Source: JACPLA01 sp035291905
GTDB lineage: Bacteria > Bacteroidota > Ignavibacteria > UBA10030
NCBI GenBank assembly: GCA_035291905.1
Contig: DATDRF010000188.1
Coordinates: 1-7,912 of the forward strand
Length of the DNA: 7,912 bases
Reading direction: 5' to 3'
Shown here: in pieces, positions 5,399 through 7,912 of the stretch
Layout: the number at the start of each line of letters is the position of its first letter
Position numbering within the stretch: position 1 is the first letter of the stretch
The notes under the pieces: generated by a model
Seen by the model: only the letters and a program-made list of their open reading frames with translations
Told to the model about the DNA's origin: nothing
Database searches by the model: none
Position numbers and translations under genes: made by a program

Positions 5399-5585
5399 GT
5401 GAATATATCTTCGTCAATGATCATACAAAAAAAGTAGAAAAAAGGGGGGAAAGAAACAAGGAAAAGAGGAAAAAGCGGAATCTTGGAATAATGGAACGAT
5501 GAAATAAGGGATTAATGGACTGTTGGATTATTGGATTGATGGAAAGAAAATCATTTACGATCGAGCCCTGCTCCGAATCTCGTAG

Positions 5586-5606
5586 AGTCCATTCCCTGAC
5601 CGGACT
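5586..5606. repeat. decayed copy of the AGTCC...GGACT hairpin
   Basis: It matches 267-287, including the CGTAG before it, but the left arm reads AGTCCATTC, so three pairs are lost at the top of the stem. Confidence 0.65.
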
Positions 5607-5633
5607 GATTCGACCCCTTCTGGCTTTGTCGAA

Positions 5634-5657
5634 CGGTCGGGAATTGGTTCCCGACCG
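5634..5657. repeat. hairpin CGGTCGGGAA / TTCCCGACCG
   Basis: Perfect 10-bp stem and a TTGG loop; paralogue of the intercistronic hairpin at 4572-4595. Confidence 0.8.
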
Positions 5658-5724
5658 CCCAGGATAGAAAGAGCGAATGAGGTTGACTAGTGATGGGTTA
5701 ACTGGGGAATTATGGAATGATGTT

Positions 5725-5774
5725 CGCCATAGGCGCATGCGCTCGACGAGTCGAGTCGTCGACCTTCGGCGGAA
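5725..5774. repeat. compound palindrome with TCCGCCGAAG end
   Basis: It contains GCGCATGCGC (5733-5742) and the arms TCGACGA/TCGTCGA (5743-5749 with 5756-5762). On the minus strand it begins TTCCGCCGAAG and ends CTATGGCGAA. The 35-nt insert at 703-737 shares the TCCGCCGAAG start and has ATAGGCGGA at its end, so the two are probably relatives with different cores. Confidence 0.5.
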
Positions 5775-5826
5775 ATTGGTTAATCATAAGTGATTGGTTC
5801 ATTGGGGAATAATGGAATAGTGCTTG

Positions 5827-5859
5827 CCCGACGAAGCACGATATTCGTGCTAAGTCGGG
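5827..5859. repeat. two-tier hairpin CCCGAC-AGCACGA
   Basis: Outer stem CCCGAC/GTCGGG, inner stem AGCACGA/TCGTGCT, TAT loop, GA/AA internal loop. It is flanked on both sides by the GGAATAATGG-type tract. Confidence 0.75.
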
Positions 5860-5907
5860 GATTAATGGAAGATCTTGTTCAAGAACATTGCTGCCGCGAT
5901 TCGAATC

Positions 5908-5969
5908 CCTGCCTGCGTGCCGACCATTTCGATATTATTGAACATCGGACAATCACTTCGGCAGGCAGG
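5908..5969. repeat. CCTGCCTGC / GCAGGCAGG element with a 44-nt loop
   Basis: Perfect 9-nt arms. The left flank and arm (16 nt, 5902-5917) are identical to 6768-6783, where the same arms enclose only 12 nt. The loop differs completely between the two. Confidence 0.7.
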
Positions 5970-5979
5970 CCCCTTACGT

Positions 5980-5998
5980 CCCCCTTTGAGAAAGGGGG
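5980..5998. repeat. hairpin CCCCCTTT-GAG-AAAGGGGG
   Basis: Perfect 8-bp stem; relative of 1997-2021. The flanking sequence (CCCTTACGTC before, AGAT after) is also close to the first copy. Confidence 0.75.
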
Positions 5999-6154
5999 AG
6001 ATTGTATGGCATCTGTTTCGAGCCAAGCCCGAAGGGCCTGTCTGCCGAAGGCCGAGGGGCGGCGTGGAAAACGCGAGGGGAGATTTCGCCGTAGAGTCCG
6101 GTCCCTGACCGGACCCATTCAGCCTCATCGGCTTACCAGTCCGATCGGGGATCG

Positions 6155-6191
6155 CCTGCCCGCCTCGAATGGATGGAATGAGGCAGGCGGG
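6155..6191. repeat. 37-nt hairpin insertion splitting a palindrome
   Basis: Relative to 310-330, this sequence is inserted within the right arm (between GATCG and GACT). It consists exactly of 12-nt arms (6155-6166 and 6180-6191, two non-Watson-Crick positions) and a 13-nt loop. Its left arm starts CCTGCC, like the other inserts. Confidence 0.7.
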
Positions 6192-6403
6192 GACTCTAGG
6201 AAAGCGCGACAGGAGATGTGGCACGGCCATCGGTTACAAACCGACGGCTCATGATCCTCATGGCGGTGCAATCCCGCAGAGCGGGATTATGCAATGTATT
6301 GAGGTCACCTTTCAGCCGTCTGTTTCAACAGATGGCTGAAATCCCAGTCGCCGCCTTACTCAGCAAACCGTTGAAACGGTTGCAGATCTTATGTTTCCTC
6401 TAT

Positions 6404-6423
6404 CCCACAGCTAAAGCTGTGGG
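6404..6423. repeat. hairpin CCCACAGCT-AA-AGCTGTGGG (uninterrupted form)
   Basis: Perfect 9-bp stem; the intact counterpart of the interrupted hairpin at 693-747. Confidence 0.85.
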
Positions 6424-6484
6424 CAATTCCTCGTTTCCTCTTCAGCAGCCAAGTCCGAAGGGCTTTCTGTTCCTAGCCGCTCCC

Positions 6485-6578
6485 TGCCTGCGTCTGATGG
6501 TTCGACGGTTCGACATGCTTCGGCAAGCTCAGCATTCAGCTCATCGCTCACCGTCAAAACGACTTCGGCAGGCAAGCC
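6485..6578. repeat. 94-nt insertion in the loop of the GCCGCTCCC hairpin
   Basis: Absent from copy A (between 808 and 809). It is bounded by TGCCTGC (6485-6491) and GCAGGCA (6568-6574). Inside are GACGGT/ACCGTC (about 6503-6508 and 6550-6555) and ATGCT/AGCAT (6515-6519 and 6531-6535). On the minus strand, the parts GACGGTGAGC and GTCGAACCGTC resemble a REP-like repeat I recall from other genomes. Confidence 0.65.
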
Positions 6579-6652
6579 TTTGATGCATCCACTCCATCGC
6601 CGAGGGAGCGGCGTGGAAGACCTTGCATCTTCCGCGTCCTCAAGTAGGTCCG

Positions 6653-6707
6653 ATTGCTTCAGCCGCTTTCTCCCGTGACCCGTTCTGCAAAACAGCGGCC
6701 TCGCAAT
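6653..6707. repeat. 54-nt two-tier hairpin module, copy 3
   Basis: Outer stem ATTGC (6653-6657) with GCAAT (6703-6707), inner stem GCCGCT (6662-6667) with AGCGGC (6694-6699), loop containing CTCCCGTGA and ending CAAAA. Compared with copies 1 and 2, both outer and inner stems have changed while pairing is kept. Confidence 0.75.
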
Positions 6708-6773
6708 GACATTTCCCCGGCTCCGTATGGAGCCGCCCTCTGCAACGAATTAGATCATTCGAAGGTACGAATC

Positions 6774-6803
6774 CCTGCCTGCGCTGCCGCTCCGGCAGGC
6801 AGG
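6774..6803. repeat. hairpin CCTGCCTGC / GCAGGCAGG
   Basis: Nine-bp stem with a 12-nt loop, sharing its arms and 16 nt of left flank with 5908-5969. It lies about 17 bp past the hydrolase stop codon on the minus strand. Confidence 0.75.
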
Positions 6804-6807
6804 CGCG

Positions 6808-6836
6808 TAATCCGCGTCAATCAGCGTAATCCGCGT
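6808..6836. repeat. direct repeat TAATCCGCGT x2 overlapping a gene end
   Basis: TAATCCGCGT at 6808-6817 and 6827-6836, separated by CAATCAGCG. The TGA stop (6821-6823) and the last codons of the hydrolase gene lie inside it. Confidence 0.7.
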
Positions 6837-7714
6837 AGCTCCGGTTTTCCCGCATTCACCCACGCCGTCATCCAATAGCTCGCGACCTTTTGCGCTGCAT
6901 CATTCATTCGGCGTTCTACCATTCCGTTGAGCAACGTATTGTAGCGCTCGTAATACTCGTCGGTGTACTCATAGATGGTCCGGTCGTTTCTCTTTCGGAT
7001 CACGAAGCGCTCCCCTTCCGGAAGGGATTCCTGTACTGCCTTGTCAAAGGTGAGCACTGAATCTACTTCCCTGAAACTTTCCAGAATCGTCTCAAAGGCC
7101 GATTCCAGCGGATGCGCCAGATACACTGCCGAACGCGGCTCAAGCCGATATCCCGCCCCGAATTTCTCGGGGATTCTGCTCTCCCAGCGTGAATGGAGCC
7201 CCTTCTGGCCCGTCAATTGGCCGTCGTAGTTCTCCGTCGCGTGCAGAGGGACGTGCGCATCTGCCACATAATGCCCCAGCCAGGAGGCGTAGAAAACGAT
7301 CTCCTGAGCATTCCCCTGCCGAAAGGATTCCGCGAGCTTATCAGCAAACTCTGCAATCCTCCAGGGAAGGGTACCGGCAGAGTCGACCCGCCCCTTGCCG
7401 AATTTTGTGACCGCGTCGTCATAGTTCCGCGGAAGCTCTGCGAACGGATATGCACCATAGCGATCGATGTTGATGTAGTGCCTCGAAGGCTCCCCACTGT
7501 CTCCGAAGCGGCGCTGGTCCGGTTCAACCGATTTTTCCACGAGCGAATCGGCATGAGCACTGAAGAATTCACGCAGCTCGCCGGGCATCGATTGGATGGC
7601 ACTCTTGGTGATCTCCTTGTGAGCCCAGAAGCCCCAGCTGAGGAGAGGAAGAGGAGAGTGAAGCAATACTGTAAGAAGGATGACTGAAACAACAGCGGCG
7701 GATCGGATTGTCAT
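6821..7714 (-). CDS. exported zinc-dependent phospholipase C / S1-P1 nuclease family hydrolase
   Basis: A 297-residue precursor from ATG 7714. Residues 1-26 form a signal peptide (MTIR, hydrophobic core, PLPLLS), placing Trp27 at the mature N-terminus, as required in this superfamily, where the N-terminal Trp binds zinc. Likely metal ligands are Trp27, His32, Asp66, His79, His148, Asp152, His158, His174 and Glu178, in motifs WGFWAH, RHYIN, GHYVADAHVPLH and LHSRWES. These suggest a trinuclear-zinc phosphodiesterase acting in the periplasm or outside. The W-G-x-x-x-H spacing is S1-P1 nuclease-like, but Glu178 replaces the Asp of nucleases and matches Glu146 of Bacillus cereus phospholipase C, so the substrate (lipid or nucleic acid) is open. 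Start ATG 7714 gives a clean signal peptide but has a weak Shine-Dalgarno; ATG 7747 is the alternative. The last residues (about ELRGLR) are encoded inside a repeat. Probably monocistronic. Confidence 0.85.
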   Translation of the reverse strand: MTIRSAAVVSVILLTVLLHSPLPLLSWGFWAHKEITKSAIQSMPGELREFFSAHADSLVEKSVEPDQRRFGDSGEPSRHYINIDRYGAYPFAELPRNYDDAVTKFGKGRVDSAGTLPWRIAEFADKLAESFRQGNAQEIVFYASWLGHYVADAHVPLHATENYDGQLTGQKGLHSRWESRIPEKFGAGYRLEPRSAVYLAHPLESAFETILESFREVDSVLTFDKAVQESLPEGERFVIRKRNDRTIYEYTDEYYERYNTLLNGMVERRMNDAAQKVASYWMTAWVNAGKPELRGLR

Positions 7715-7758
7715 GGGGGAATGATGGAAGCTTAGAACCGAACTCATCCCCCCTTCAT

Positions 7759-7790
7759 CCCCCCTTCTCTTGAACCCAAGAGAAGGGGGG
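7759..7790. repeat. 14-bp hairpin upstream of the hydrolase gene
   Basis: Perfect stem CCCCCCTTCTCTTG (7759-7772) with its complement (7777-7790) and an AACC loop. It lies 44 bp upstream of ATG 7714, so on the minus strand it could fold in the 5' leader. It is related to 1997-2021 and 5980-5998. The G-rich arm is followed by a second GGGGGG (about 7750-7755) immediately upstream of the alternative ATG 7747. Confidence 0.7.
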
Positions 7791-7815
7791 AGACATACAA
7801 GGGGGGTTGAGTTAG

Positions 7816-7850
7816 AAAAAAACCTGCCTCGCGTCGTACCGGGAGGCAGG
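7816..7850 (-). terminator. Rho-independent terminator of the small basic protein gene
   Basis: On the minus strand, CCTGCCTC (complement of 7843-7850) pairs with GAGGCAGG (complement of 7823-7830) across a 12-nt loop, followed by seven T residues (7816-7822). It lies 20 bp after the TAG at 7871-7873, the right place and orientation to end that transcript. Confidence 0.8.
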
Positions 7851-7870
7851 CTCACAAATCTGACTTTGGT

Positions 7871-7912
7871 CTAGCGGTTCTTCTTCTTGTGTCTCATCTT
7901 CCGAAGTCGCTT
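7871..7912 (-). CDS. C-terminus of a tiny basic protein, probably AURKAIP1/COX24-domain type (partial)
   Basis: The last 13 codons before TAG 7871-7873 read KRLRKMRHKKKNR; the rest lies beyond the window. This Arg/Lys-rich ending resembles the bacterial AURKAIP1/COX24-domain proteins of about 30 residues found in Bacteroidota and relatives, thought to be ribosome-associated. Thirteen residues cannot exclude another small ribosomal protein. The reading frame is supported by the terminator just downstream (7816-7850), which also implies its transcript ends before the hydrolase gene. Confidence 0.6.
   Translation of the reverse strand, partial: KRLRKMRHKKKNR

Larger units (their letters stand above)
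5470..5875. repeat. low-complexity GGAATAATGGAA-type tracts interleaved with hairpins
   Basis: Variants of GGAATAATGGAA / GGATTAATGGA recur at about 5483-5542, 5704-5722, 5805-5819 and 5860-5870; a further one is at 7716-7730. Between them lie the hairpins at 5586-5606, 5634-5657, 5725-5774 and 5827-5859, as if palindromes had inserted into a simple-repeat background. No gene is seen here. Confidence 0.6.
6043..6715. repeat. mosaic hairpin repeat, copy B
   Basis: Direct-orientation homologue of copy A (221-955). Hairpins lie at 6095-6114, 6138-6195 (interrupted), 6227-6247, 6270-6288, 6310-6341, 6366-6381, 6404-6423, 6452-6464, 6476-6612 (interrupted) and 6653-6707. Relative to A it lacks the module 333-500 and has two insertions, 6155-6191 and 6485-6578, each inside a hairpin and bounded by inverted repeats. 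It sits between the YtxH operon and the hydrolase gene, with no protein-like frame. As a whole, A and B enclose about 5 kb that includes the YtxH, DUF948, EF-G-like and DUF2279-type genes. Confidence 0.8.

Noticed and set aside
5434..5459. Bacteroidota-like promoter upstream of YtxH (TTG, 20 nt, TACTTT on the minus strand)
   Set aside because: The spacing fits, but the tract is so T- and C-rich that such matches arise easily; not supported enough to annotate.
5421..6583. Frames at 5421-5738 minus, 5790-6254 plus, 5862-6230 minus and 6218-6583 plus
   Set aside because: All lie in simple-repeat tracts or copy B hairpins; no conserved protein motif, and composition follows the repeats.
7715..7855. 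Longer N-terminus for the zinc hydrolase, starting at 7855
   Set aside because: The extension translates a terminator and a G-run hairpin and would bury the signal peptide; ATG 7714 places Trp27 correctly after cleavage.

Overview
The window reads as a chromosomal stretch from a bacterium of the Bacteroidota/Ignavibacteria/Chlorobi (FCB) kind. This rests on the family mix: an EF-G-like GTPase with a GHGGSGKT P-loop, a DUF2279-type exported protein, a Zn-dependent PLC/S1-P1-type exported hydrolase, and a tiny Arg/Lys-rich COX24-like C-terminus. Clear Shine-Dalgarno sites (GGAGG, GAGGAG, AAGGA) argue against classical Bacteroidia. The taxonomic call is inference; no marker gene is present.

All recognisable genes lie on the minus strand. 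In transcription order (right to left) they are: the last 13 codons of a tiny basic protein (7871-7912) with a Rho-independent terminator; an exported zinc hydrolase of the phospholipase C / S1-P1 nuclease superfamily (6821-7714); a YtxH-domain protein (5053-5388); a DUF948 protein (4608-4997); an EF-G-like translational GTPase (2397-4505); and a DUF2279-type exported protein (992-1798, with a signal-peptide-coding extension up to about 1921 that lacks a normal start codon). YtxH, DUF948 and EF-G probably form one transcription unit. YtxH and DUF948 are small membrane-anchored helical proteins, adjacent also as ytxH/ytxG in Bacillus. The other genes look like independent units.

About 40% of the window is non-coding, and that part is the striking one. 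It is packed with short perfect or near-perfect hairpins. Two long mosaic copies in direct orientation, A (about 221-955) and B (about 6043-6715), hold up to eleven hairpins each in the same order. Smaller clusters occur at 1986-2396 and 5586-6000, and single hairpins sit between DUF948 and EF-G, next to the EF-G stop codon, and upstream of the hydrolase. Three traits stand out. (i) Related hairpins differ by compensatory changes in both arms. (ii) Where A and B differ by an insertion, the extra sequence lies inside a hairpin and is itself bounded by inverted repeats. (iii) In a 201-nt stretch shared by A and B, all nine differences fall between hairpins. Several hairpins are preceded by GTAG, as in REP elements moved by RAYT transposases, but no transposase is present here.

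The coding content is ordinary; the candidate novelty is this nested, covarying palindrome family and its encroachment on gene ends (the start of the DUF2279 gene and the stop of the hydrolase gene). Some of the hairpin types resemble intergenic repeats I recall from other bacteria, so what may be new is the nesting and mosaic organisation rather than every individual hairpin.
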